Shown here piece after piece: positions 7,597-14,894 of a DNA stretch of 64,000 nucleotides. A model generated the notes under the pieces. That model saw only the letters and a program-made list of their open reading frames with translations. It searched no databases and was not told where the DNA came from. The number at the start of each line of letters is the position of its first letter. The stretch's first letter is position 1. The DNA is from Zafaria ginkgonis. GTDB lineage: Bacteria; Actinomycetota; Actinomycetes; Actinomycetales; Micrococcaceae. Made by a program: the position numbers and the translations under genes. Location of the stretch: NCBI RefSeq assembly GCF_039540195.1, contig NZ_BAABEO010000034.1, positions 124,001-188,000 on the forward strand. The letters run 5' to 3'.

Positions 7597-8643
7597 TCAG
7601 GGATTGGCCGGGGCGGTCCCGAGCAATTCCGTGCAGCGCCCGCGGACCAGCGCGTCGCTGGCGTCGGAGGCGACCAGATACGCCAGATGGGCGGCCGTCT
7701 CACCGAGAGCGAAGCCCAATGCCATGCCGGACAGGCCGTCCCAACCACGTTTCCATCGGAGGTGTTTGGCGGTATCCCATACGCTTCCGGGAGCGTGTGT
7801 TTCGACGGCTTCCCGCACTTCCCGGCTTCGCGTTTCGTGAAGGTCGCGCAGTTCCCGGACACGGGCTGGGAGCCCCTTGAACCGGTATTCGTGGGCGGGC
7901 AGGACCTCCGCGTGGGCGTAGAGCGCGACCTTGTTGAGCGACCGAACGTAGTCGTTGAGGGGGTCCGGCGAATGGCCTGGCTCCAGAGAGACGTGCGGTG
8001 AGATGCGGGGCAGCACGTGGTCACCAGAGAGGAGCATGTTGGCCTCGGCGTCGAAAAGGCAGATATGCCCCGGGCTGTGGCCCGGTGTTTCGACGACCCT
8101 GAGGTTTCGTCCACGGAGAGGAATGAGGTCGAAGTCCTCCAGGGTGAAGGAGATGTCTTGGAGGGATTCGAATTGGGGCCGGTAGTCGGCGCCTTGCCGG
8201 TACGCCTCGATGACGTCGCGGGGCGCACCCCATCGTTCGTACCGGTCGGCCAACGTCGATCCGCCGTCCCCGGGCAACGCGCGGGGTTCGTTCTTGCCGA
8301 TGGCGAGCCACGCTCCATTGGCCGCCATGACGTCCTTGGCCAGGCCGACGTGGTCGGGGTGGTAGTGGGTGAGTACGATTCCGGTGACCGACGCCATGGG
8401 GGTCCCGGTGGATTCCAGCCCCGCTTCGAGCGCGACGAATCCGTCCGGGCTGCGCCACCCCGGGTCCACGAGGACCGAGTCCCCGTTTCCTTGGATGAGG
8501 TAGCACAACGTGTACCTCATGGGGTTGTCCGGGAACGGGACGGGGATGGACCAGATGTGGCCGGCGACCTGTTCGACGGGCGGCAGGATGTTCCTGCGCC
8601 AAGCCTCCTGTTGCAGGACGCCGGTCACCAGAATCGACTCCAT
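7597..8643 (-). CDS. MBL-fold metallo-hydrolase
   Basis: 348-residue metallo-beta-lactamase-fold hydrolase. The metal motif HYHPDH is at about residues 93-98, a further His in GHSPGHICLFD lies near 172, and SGDHVLP carries the bridging Asp; these define a two-metal site. It is the last gene of a minus-strand operon after an acyl-CoA synthetase and an SDR, starting 3 bases after the SDR stop. In that setting it may hydrolyse a thioester or lactone made by the pathway, but the fold alone does not fix the reaction. It shares the operon that carries a TetR-type operator at its head (near 11.22 kb). Confidence 0.85.
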   Translation of the reverse strand: MESILVTGVLQQEAWRRNILPPVEQVAGHIWSIPVPFPDNPMRYTLCYLIQGNGDSVLVDPGWRSPDGFVALEAGLESTGTPMASVTGIVLTHYHPDHVGLAKDVMAANGAWLAIGKNEPRALPGDGGSTLADRYERWGAPRDVIEAYRQGADYRPQFESLQDISFTLEDFDLIPLRGRNLRVVETPGHSPGHICLFDAEANMLLSGDHVLPRISPHVSLEPGHSPDPLNDYVRSLNKVALYAHAEVLPAHEYRFKGLPARVRELRDLHETRSREVREAVETHAPGSVWDTAKHLRWKRGWDGLSGMALGFALGETAAHLAYLVASDASDALVRGRCTELLGTAPANP

Positions 8644-8646
8644 GGG

Positions 8647-9564
8647 TTACTTCACCAGTTGAGACGCGAAGATGCTCGCCGGCAGGCCGTTTGCGAGAGG
8701 ACGGAAACTGGCTTCCACGGCGGCTCCGAGCTCGTCGATGTCCCAGGGGGCGTCCGCTTCCACGGAGCTGATCTCCTCCGGGTTGGCGTACAGGCCCACC
8801 TTGTAGCCCTCTGCGGACACGACCCGCCCGCTGAGCCACTTCGAGTCCTCACTGGCGATGTAGAGGGCGACAGCGGCAATGTTGTCGGGCGACATCTCCT
8901 GCGCCGCGCGATCGTTCGAGCCCAGCTTCTTCTCGTCGGGCACGGTCGCGGTGAGGCGGGTGGCGGCGGCGGGCGCGATGGCATTGGCCGTGACACCGTA
9001 GCGGGCGAGACCCTGGGCCAGGGAGTAGGTTAGCCCGACGATGCCCATCTTGGCCGCCCCATAGTTGGGCTGGCCCGGGGAGCCCTGCAGCCCCGAAACG
9101 GAGGTGAAGTTTATGATGCGGTAGTTCGCGTCGGGGTTGCGCTGTTCCCGGAAGTAGGCCGACGCCGGGCGTATGGTGCTGTAGTGGCCCTTGAGGTGGA
9201 CGCGGAGGACGGCGTCCCAGTCCTCCTCGCTGAGGTTGAAGATCATCCGGTCGCGCAGGATGCCGGCGACGTTGACGACGATGTCCAGCTTCCCGAACCG
9301 CTTGATGGCGGTTTCGACGAGCCGTTGGCCGGTGGCGACGTCGGCGATGTCGCCACCGTCGGCGATCGCCTGTCCGCCGGCGGCCACGATTTCGTTGGCG
9401 ATGTCGTGGGCCGGGCCGGAGTCCCCGCCCTTGCCGTCCTCGCTGGTGCCGAGGTCGTTGATCACAAGCGAAGCGCCGTGCTGGGCGAACAGGCGGGAGA
9501 TGGATGCGCCGATGCCGCGTCCACCGCCGGTGATGATGGCGACCTTGCCTTCAAGCTTTTTCAT
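8647..9564 (-). CDS. Short-chain dehydrogenase/reductase, probably (3R)-hydroxyacyl-CoA type
   Basis: 305-residue NAD(P)-dependent SDR. It has the cofactor motif GGGRGIG near residue 12, NVAGIL (about 100), the catalytic Ser in FTSVSGLQG and Y-x3-K in NYGAAKMG. The early insert with ISRLFAQHGASLVINDLG and a C-terminal extension beyond the core resemble the dehydrogenase half of peroxisomal multifunctional enzyme 2 and actinobacterial hydroxyacyl-CoA dehydrogenases. It is co-transcribed with an acyl-CoA synthetase (25-base gap) and a metallo-hydrolase; together with the MaoC-type hydratase encoded across the TetR gene it could act on a 3-hydroxyacyl-CoA or on an alcohol or aldehyde released from it. 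Confidence 0.85.
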   Translation of the reverse strand: MKKLEGKVAIITGGGRGIGASISRLFAQHGASLVINDLGTSEDGKGGDSGPAHDIANEIVAAGGQAIADGGDIADVATGQRLVETAIKRFGKLDIVVNVAGILRDRMIFNLSEEDWDAVLRVHLKGHYSTIRPASAYFREQRNPDANYRIINFTSVSGLQGSPGQPNYGAAKMGIVGLTYSLAQGLARYGVTANAIAPAAATRLTATVPDEKKLGSNDRAAQEMSPDNIAAVALYIASEDSKWLSGRVVSAEGYKVGLYANPEEISSVEADAPWDIDELGAAVEASFRPLANGLPASIFASQLVK

Positions 9565-9588
9565 GGTGGCTCCTTCGTGCTGATTGGT

Positions 9589-11172
9589 TCAGAGGGGGGA
9601 TGGGGCTGTGGCGGTTCGAGGCGCGGCCGAGGAATAGAGGTCACGCAGTTGTCGACGCAGCAGTTTGCCGCTCGGGGTGCGCGGGAACTCCTCGAGGAAC
9701 TCGATGCGCTTGGGACGCTTGTAGGAGCCCAGGGCAGTCCGCGCGAAGCCGTCAAGCTCGGCCCGTAGGTCGTCGCCGGCGCTGAAACCCGGATTGAGTT
9801 GGATGACAGCGACGACGACCTGCCCCCACTCGTCGTCGTCGACGCCGATGACTCCGACGTCGGAAACCGCGGGGTGGTCGATCAGGGCCTGTTCGACCTC
9901 GGCAGGGTAGACATTGGCGCCACCGCTGAGGATCAGGTCGTTGCGCCGGTCCTGCATGAAGAGGTAGCCCTCCTCGTCGAGCAGACCCAAATCGCCCACC
10001 GTGACCAGGTCGCCGAACCGGTTGGCCTCGGTCTTTTCCGCATCGCCGAGGTACTCGAAGGGCATCGTGGACTTGAAGAAGATCCTGCCGCTTGTTCTTG
10101 CGGGCTGCTCGACCCCGAGCTCGTCGAGGATCTGCACGGCACCCGCGGCCGGGCGCCCGAGGGTGCCTGGGTGGGCCGCCCACTCGGATGGCGAGGCGAT
10201 GGCGACGATCCCCTCCGTGGCACCGAGGTACTCCCAGATGATGGGTCCCCACCATGCGAGCATCCTGCGCTTAAGGCTCACCGGGCACGGGGCGCCGGCG
10301 TGCACGACAACCTCAAGGGACGAGGTGTCGGTGGCCTGCCGGATCTCTTCAGGCAAGGAGAGCAAGCGGTGGAAGTGCGTGGGGACCATGTGCGAGTTGG
10401 TGACGGAGTGGCGTTCGATGTCAGCCAGTACCTGCGCGGCATCAAACTTCGTGTGGATCACCAGGGTGTGCCCCAGATGCAGGGCCCCTGTCGCGAATCC
10501 GGCCGGGGCCGCGTGGTACAGCGGCGAGCAGACTAGATGGACTCCGTTGCTTGAGGCCAGGCCGAAGGATCCGAGCATATCCAATGTGCGCTGTGTTGCG
10601 GCCTCCGGGGACTCCTGCCCGACCTGCCGCTTCACTCCCTTGGGGCGCCCGGTCGTACCGGACGTGTAGCCCATGATGGCGCCGGCGACCCGGTTTTCCG
10701 GGGCGGCCGGAGGGTACCCGCGGCCGAGTTCGGCGTAGGGCATCCAGTCGGGCGGTGCCTCGGCCAGGGCGTAGCGGTGGACGGCACCCGTTGCCGTCCC
10801 GGCTGCATGCAGCAGGGCGGCCTGTGCGGGACCGGCCACGAGGACCTTGGCACCGCTGTTGGCGACGATGTACTCGGCTTCATCGGCTTTGAGGTGGGAG
10901 TTGATGGGGACGTAGTACAGGCCAACCTGCTGTGCCGCCAGGGAAACCGCCCAGTAGGCGGGGTCGTTGTCCATGAAGCCGGCGACGACGTCGCCGGCCT
11001 CCAGACCCAGGTCTCGCAAGTGGTTGGAGATGAGGTTCACCCGGCCGATGAGTTCGCCGAAGGTGGTTTCCTCCTCGTGCTGGATCAGGGCGACGCGATC
11101 GGGGTCGACGACGGCCCATTGGTAGGCATTCCGCGCGGCATCGTTGCCGGAGGATGGATTGGTGGGTTGCAT
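9589..11172 (-). CDS. Acyl-CoA synthetase (AMP-dependent, ANL superfamily)
   Basis: 527-residue adenylate-forming ligase that should activate a carboxylic acid with ATP and CoA. The P-loop-like motif YTSGTTGRPKGVKR (about 169-182), the A5 block YLGATEG, the A7/A8 region ending in LSGGANVYPAEVE and the catalytic Lys in RTPSGKLLRR near the C terminus are all visible. It is the first gene of a three-gene minus-strand operon (ligase, SDR, metallo-hydrolase). An inverted repeat matching one in front of the divergent MFS operon lies about 40 bases upstream, so the ligase is probably repressed by the adjacent TetR protein. Substrate unknown; no acyl-CoA dehydrogenase is present nearby, which hints at an already unsaturated or hydroxylated acid. 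Confidence 0.92.
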   Translation of the reverse strand: MQPTNPSSGNDAARNAYQWAVVDPDRVALIQHEEETTFGELIGRVNLISNHLRDLGLEAGDVVAGFMDNDPAYWAVSLAAQQVGLYYVPINSHLKADEAEYIVANSGAKVLVAGPAQAALLHAAGTATGAVHRYALAEAPPDWMPYAELGRGYPPAAPENRVAGAIMGYTSGTTGRPKGVKRQVGQESPEAATQRTLDMLGSFGLASSNGVHLVCSPLYHAAPAGFATGALHLGHTLVIHTKFDAAQVLADIERHSVTNSHMVPTHFHRLLSLPEEIRQATDTSSLEVVVHAGAPCPVSLKRRMLAWWGPIIWEYLGATEGIVAIASPSEWAAHPGTLGRPAAGAVQILDELGVEQPARTSGRIFFKSTMPFEYLGDAEKTEANRFGDLVTVGDLGLLDEEGYLFMQDRRNDLILSGGANVYPAEVEQALIDHPAVSDVGVIGVDDDEWGQVVVAVIQLNPGFSAGDDLRAELDGFARTALGSYKRPKRIEFLEEFPRTPSGKLLRRQLRDLYSSAAPRTATAPSPL

Positions 11173-11212
11173 AGCCAGCTCTTTTCATGAGAAGAGGCGT
11201 GGAGTCTACTAT

Positions 11213-11229
11213 CGGACGATTATCGTCCG
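11213..11229. promoter_or_regulatory. TetR-type operator (copy 1)
   Basis: Perfect inverted repeat CGGACGAT-T-ATCGTCCG, i.e. CGGACG-N5-CGTCCG, lying 41 bases upstream of the acyl-CoA synthetase start. The same core with the same spacing recurs at 12046-12062 in front of the MFS operon, on the other side of the tetR gene. Repeating the same palindrome at both ends of a regulator gene is strong evidence for a shared operator. Confidence 0.8.
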
Positions 11230-11364
11230 TAAAGTGAACGTAGGCCCATCGGGCGTGGTCGTCAAGTACTTTTTCCGCGGCATCCTGGATGCGGGTGTGC
11301 TGCGTCCGGACGGGAAGAGGCTGTTTGAGGTGCGGTGCGTCCGTGGTGGGGGCGTGTTCTCGGG

Positions 11365-11976
11365 TTAGCCGAAGCTGGCGAGGGCCAACCCGACGACCCG
11401 CTGGGCGAGTTCGTGCCGGCCCTCAAGCATCGAGGTCGAGCGGTGGCTGGGGGTGAGCAGGAACCTGTTGATGATGGCTCCCCGAATGGCGTCGAAGATC
11501 AGCGTCGGCGATGCCGTGTCTGGGAGTTGGCCCCGGGAAACCGCCGCCGCGACATAGGTCCGCGCCGAGGCGGTCCAGGCGGAACGGATCGGGTCCATGG
11601 CTTGGTCCAGAATCTCGGGATAGATCTTTGCCTCCAGTTGGAGGCGCAGTTCGGCGAGTCCCCGCGGCGTGTGTAGGGCTCCGATCAGGCCCTCGGCCAT
11701 GGTTTCGAGGTCCGTGCGCAGATCGCCGGTATCGCGAAGGCTCACATCGGGCGCTTTTGATCCGGCGATCGCATTGGTGAGAAGCTCCTGCTTCGTGGGC
11801 CAGCGGCGGTACAGCGCCGCCTTGCCGACTTTGGCGCGGGAGGCCACGGCGTCCATGGTGAAGCCGTTCCATCCGACCTCCGAGTAGAGCTCGACGGCGG
11901 CGTTCAAGGCCCGTGCTTCGACGCTGGGGTCGGCCGGGCGGCCGCGGGGGGCCGTCCGCTGCGGGCTGGTGCTCAT
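11365..11976 (-). CDS. TetR/AcrR family transcriptional regulator
   Basis: 203-residue repressor-type protein. The N-terminal helix-turn-helix is typical (GWNGFTMDAVASRAKVGKAALYRRWPTKQELLTNAI, about residues 35-70, quoted here as segments of the HTH with the YRRWPTK recognition end). The C-terminal ligand domain is of the TetR_C type with TLIFDAIRGAIINRFL. It sits between two catabolic operons whose promoters both carry CGGACG-N5-CGTCCG, so it is most likely their local repressor, relieved by a CoA thioester or the free acid. The segment between its stop and the ligase start (11173-11364) holds the operator and otherwise nothing I recognise. Confidence 0.9.
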   Translation of the reverse strand: MSTSPQRTAPRGRPADPSVEARALNAAVELYSEVGWNGFTMDAVASRAKVGKAALYRRWPTKQELLTNAIAGSKAPDVSLRDTGDLRTDLETMAEGLIGALHTPRGLAELRLQLEAKIYPEILDQAMDPIRSAWTASARTYVAAAVSRGQLPDTASPTLIFDAIRGAIINRFLLTPSHRSTSMLEGRHELAQRVVGLALASFG

Positions 11977-12043
11977 GGATACATCATGCCTCGCGAGGGG
12001 TTGACAATCACCTCCGCCACTCCCATGCTGGGGTCCAGTTCTT

Positions 12044-12064
12044 TACGGACGAAAAACGTCCGTA
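12044..12064. promoter_or_regulatory. TetR-type operator (copy 2)
   Basis: Perfect inverted repeat of 8-bp arms TACGGACG and CGTCCGTA around five A residues (12044-12051, 12057-12064). The core CGGACG-N5-CGTCCG is identical to copy 1 at 11213-11229. It lies in the 195-bp divergent region between tetR (minus) and the MFS gene (plus), so it can control both. A TTGACA hexamer at 12001-12006 on the plus strand may be the -35 box; the operator would then lie just downstream of the promoter. Confidence 0.82.
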
Positions 12065-12171
12065 TGAATCCCTTTCGTTCTTCCTTCCTTCCCCGCGGCG
12101 TGCCGACCAGGTGCGTCGCCATCAACTTCCCTCGGTCGACGGCGACCCGAGGGCCGTGGAACGGACAATTC

Positions 12172-13626
12172 ATGACGAATCAAAAAACCCTCCCGACGAC
12201 TCCGCTCGCCCGGACGGGCATCATGGCGATCGTTGGCTTTCTCGCATTTTCGGAGATTGTGAGCGGTTTCCTCCAGTCCTGGTACGCGCCCGTGCTGAGC
12301 ATGCTCGGAGAGCGTCTTGACACGAACGCAGCCCAGCTGAACTGGGTCAGTGCGTCCTACCTGCTGGCATCGGTGGTCTTCGTCCCGCTCTTGGCCAAGC
12401 TCGGGGACCTCTATGGCCACAAGAAGATGGTCCTCATCGTTTTGACCACGGTGGTGGTCGGAACCATTGTCACTGCGGTGGCAACGACCTTTCCCATGTT
12501 TGTTCTTGGGCGGGTCATTCAGGGGGCCTTAGGGGCCCTGCTGCCCCTCGAGATGGCCATTATTCGCGAGCGGTCCGGTGACCGTGCCGCAAGTGGTATC
12601 GGCATCCTCGTAGGCTGCCTCGGCGCCGGAGCCGCCATCGGAACACTGCTGGTGGGGTTCTTGGGCACCTTCCTTCCGCTGGCCGCAATCCTGCTCGTTC
12701 CGGGAGCATTGACACTCTTGGCTCTCGTTCTCATTGCCTTGACCGTTCCTGAAACCACTATTCGCAGCCAAGGCAGTATCGACTGGAAGGGAGCGACCCT
12801 TTTGGGTCTGGGGTTGGCGCTGACGCTGTTCGCGGTGAGCAATGGCCGGGCCTACGGTTGGACTTCGCCCCTGATCATTTTCCTGATTCTGGTCGGTATC
12901 GCCGCATGCATCGCGTTTGTGCGGGTGGAGCGACGCGTCAAGAGCCCGCTCGTGGACATCGACCTGGTCACCCGCGGGGGCGTCGGATTTTTCCTGCTGC
13001 TGATGCTGCTCTTCGGCGCCCAGTTCTATGGCTCGGGCTCCGTGAATTCGTTGTTCGCCGCGGCCAAGCCGGATACGGCGGGATATGGCTTTGGCCTGGA
13101 TTCACTTGGTGTCTCGCTGACCCTGTTGCCTTCATCCGCCATGCTGATGGTCGGAGCCTTTATCGGGGCCCCGCTGGTCCGTCGCTTCGGCCAGGCGCGG
13201 GTCCTCTGGGTTTCAAACCTGCTGGTGGTCGCCAAATACGTCATGGTCATGCTTTTCAACGACAACCTCAGTGTCTTCTTCGCAGCCCAGTTCGTTGGGG
13301 GATTCGGCATCGGGATCTTCGTGGCAATCATGCCGGCCATCGTCGTCGGACTGGCCCCCAAAGACTCCTCCGGCATCGCCGGCGCCATGTACAACACGTC
13401 CCGCACCCTGTCGGGTGCTTTGGGCGGTGCCCTTTTCGCCGGTGTCATGTCGGCCATGTTCCTGCCCGGCACCTCGGTCCCGAGCCTCGGCGCGTTCCTG
13501 ACGGTCTGGGCCATCTGCGGCGGGCTGAGTGTCGTCATCATGGTGATCCTTCCCTTGGGCCGGAAGATCACCGCCCGAGCGGAGTCGCCGGCCGAACCCA
13601 CCTTGAAAACCTCCGAAGTACATTGA
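12172..13626 (+). CDS. MFS transporter (DHA2-like, about 14 membrane segments)
   Basis: 484-residue major facilitator protein. Hydrophobic segments run the whole length; the family signature between segments 2 and 3 reads LGDLYGHKK (about residue 75) and the conserved RVIQGALGALLPLEMAIIRE block follows. About fourteen segments and the length suggest the drug:H+ antiporter-2 class, so export of the acid or of a toxic intermediate is as likely as uptake. ATG at 12172 starts the first plausible N terminus; an upstream in-frame ATG at 11986 would place the operator inside the gene and is rejected. It heads the plus-strand operon that continues with the hydratase, 18 bases on. Confidence 0.88.
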   Translation: MTNQKTLPTTPLARTGIMAIVGFLAFSEIVSGFLQSWYAPVLSMLGERLDTNAAQLNWVSASYLLASVVFVPLLAKLGDLYGHKKMVLIVLTTVVVGTIVTAVATTFPMFVLGRVIQGALGALLPLEMAIIRERSGDRAASGIGILVGCLGAGAAIGTLLVGFLGTFLPLAAILLVPGALTLLALVLIALTVPETTIRSQGSIDWKGATLLGLGLALTLFAVSNGRAYGWTSPLIIFLILVGIAACIAFVRVERRVKSPLVDIDLVTRGGVGFFLLLMLLFGAQFYGSGSVNSLFAAAKPDTAGYGFGLDSLGVSLTLLPSSAMLMVGAFIGAPLVRRFGQARVLWVSNLLVVAKYVMVMLFNDNLSVFFAAQFVGGFGIGIFVAIMPAIVVGLAPKDSSGIAGAMYNTSRTLSGALGGALFAGVMSAMFLPGTSVPSLGAFLTVWAICGGLSVVIMVILPLGRKITARAESPAEPTLKTSEVH

Positions 13627-13644
13627 GTGAAAGGACGGCCGATC

Positions 13645-14493
13645 GTGGCTGTGTATCTGGAAAAAATCGGGACCGAATGGGCGGTCGGCACCAGGCAGTG
13701 GGACTCGAAGGACGCGCTGCTCTACGCCCTTGGCGTCGGCGCCGGAGCCGAGAACCCGCTCAGCGAGCTTGAGTTCACCACGGAAAACTCAGGCGGGCGG
13801 CCCCAGAAGGTCCTGCCGACCTTCGGCGTCGTCATGGGAGCCGGCGGTGACCTGGCGCGGTTCGGGGACTTCCCGCTCTCGGCGATCCTGCACGCCGAAC
13901 AGTCCCTGACGCTCAAGCGTCCGATTCCCGTCGAAGGCTCGGTGGACATCGTGGCTCGACTCTCGGACATCCAGGACAAGGGTAAGGGGGCGATGATCTT
14001 CACGGAATCCGACCTCGTGGACCGCGCTACGGGCGAGCTCCTGCTGACCAACACAACGACCATCTTTGCGCGGGGCGAGGGGGGCTTCGGAGGGACCCGG
14101 ACCGGCAGCACGCCGTGGCAGGTACCCGAACGCAGTCCCGACCACGTAGTGGTCTATCGCGTGCCGGAGCAGCAGGCGCTGATTTACCGGCTCAGCGGCG
14201 ACCGCAATCCGCTGCACTCGGACCCGGTGTCCGCGCGGTCCTCCGGCTTCGACCGGCCCATCCTGCATGGATTGTGCACCTTCGGCTACACCGGCCGGGC
14301 CCTGCTGCACGCGCTGTGCGGCTCGGATCCAGCCAGGTTCGAGCACATGTCCGTCCGTTTCGCTGCCTCCGTCTATCCGGGGGAGGAGCTCACGGTGCGG
14401 ATCTGGGAGGACGGGGACACTGCCAAGTTCCAGACCCATGCCGGCGACCGGCTCGTGCTGGACCGCGGCGAGTTCAGGAGGTCCAGTCGATGA
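13645..14493 (+). CDS. MaoC-like enoyl-CoA hydratase (hydratase 2 type)
   Basis: 282-residue double hot-dog protein resembling eukaryotic-type hydratase 2 and actinobacterial steroid-pathway hydratases. The catalytic hydratase-2 motif is at about residues 185-205: GDRNPLHSDP followed by FDRPILHGLCTFGY, with the Asp and His of the active site. The N-terminal half (YLEKIGTEW to about 140) forms the second, non-catalytic hot dog. GTG at 13645 is chosen because AAAGGA precedes it by nine bases; a GTG at 13627 without a ribosome site would add six residues. It hydrates a trans-2-enoyl-CoA, normally to the (3R)-hydroxyacyl-CoA. It is followed by the DUF35 gene with an ATGA overlap. Confidence 0.88.
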   Translation: MAVYLEKIGTEWAVGTRQWDSKDALLYALGVGAGAENPLSELEFTTENSGGRPQKVLPTFGVVMGAGGDLARFGDFPLSAILHAEQSLTLKRPIPVEGSVDIVARLSDIQDKGKGAMIFTESDLVDRATGELLLTNTTTIFARGEGGFGGTRTGSTPWQVPERSPDHVVVYRVPEQQALIYRLSGDRNPLHSDPVSARSSGFDRPILHGLCTFGYTGRALLHALCGSDPARFEHMSVRFAASVYPGEELTVRIWEDGDTAKFQTHAGDRLVLDRGEFRRSSR

Positions 14494-14894
14494 GCTACGC
14501 CCTGCCAGCCCCCACACCGCAGACCCGGTTCTTCTGGGACGAGGCGCAGCAGCGGCGCCTGGTGCTCAGCTACTGCCGGGACACCGAGCAGTACTTCTTC
14601 TACCCGCGGGCGTTCTCGCCCTTCACGGGATCCGCCAACGTCGAATGGCGCCAGGCAAGCGGAATGGCAACGCTGCACTCCTACATCATCAACCACCGGC
14701 CGGTTCCGGGGAGCGAGATCCTCTCGCCTGTCATCGCACTGGTCAAGCTCGCCGAGGGCCCCGTGATGATGAGCAACATCGTCGACGTCGACCCGCTGCC
14801 AGAGAACCTGCCGCTGGACATGCCCCTGAGGGTCGACTTCCGGGAAGCCGATGGGATGCTGCTACCCGTGTTCACTCCGACGAAGGAACGGTGA
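14490..14894 (+). CDS. DUF35 OB-fold protein with a degenerate zinc ribbon
   Basis: 134-residue member of the DUF35 (rubredoxin-like zinc ribbon plus OB fold) family, partners of thiolase-like proteins. The N-terminal ribbon that normally has four Cys retains one only (LSYCRDTEQYFFYPRAF, about residues 26-40); the second Cys pair position reads AFSPF. The OB part is recognisable (SGMATLHSYIINHRPVPG and ILSPVIALVKLAEGPVMMSNIVD). DUF35 proteins such as that domain in ChsH2 bind the thiolase-like aldolase Ltp2; here the thiolase-like gene follows directly with a GTGA overlap. Loss of zinc ligands suggests that the ribbon is structural only or vestigial. Confidence 0.82.
   Translation: MSYALPAPTPQTRFFWDEAQQRRLVLSYCRDTEQYFFYPRAFSPFTGSANVEWRQASGMATLHSYIINHRPVPGSEILSPVIALVKLAEGPVMMSNIVDVDPLPENLPLDMPLRVDFREADGMLLPVFTPTKER

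Noticed and set aside
5775..8318. Very long open frames opposite real genes, e.g. minus 5775-8318, minus 26792-29908 and minus 41320-44085
   Set aside because: They cover well-supported genes on the other strand, have Arg/Pro/Gly/Ala-rich composition and no recognisable domains; such frames arise from high GC third-position bias.
11230..11364. Small plus-strand frame in the gap between ligase and tetR
   Set aside because: It runs through the operator and ligase 5' end, has no ribosome site of its own and no recognisable sequence features.
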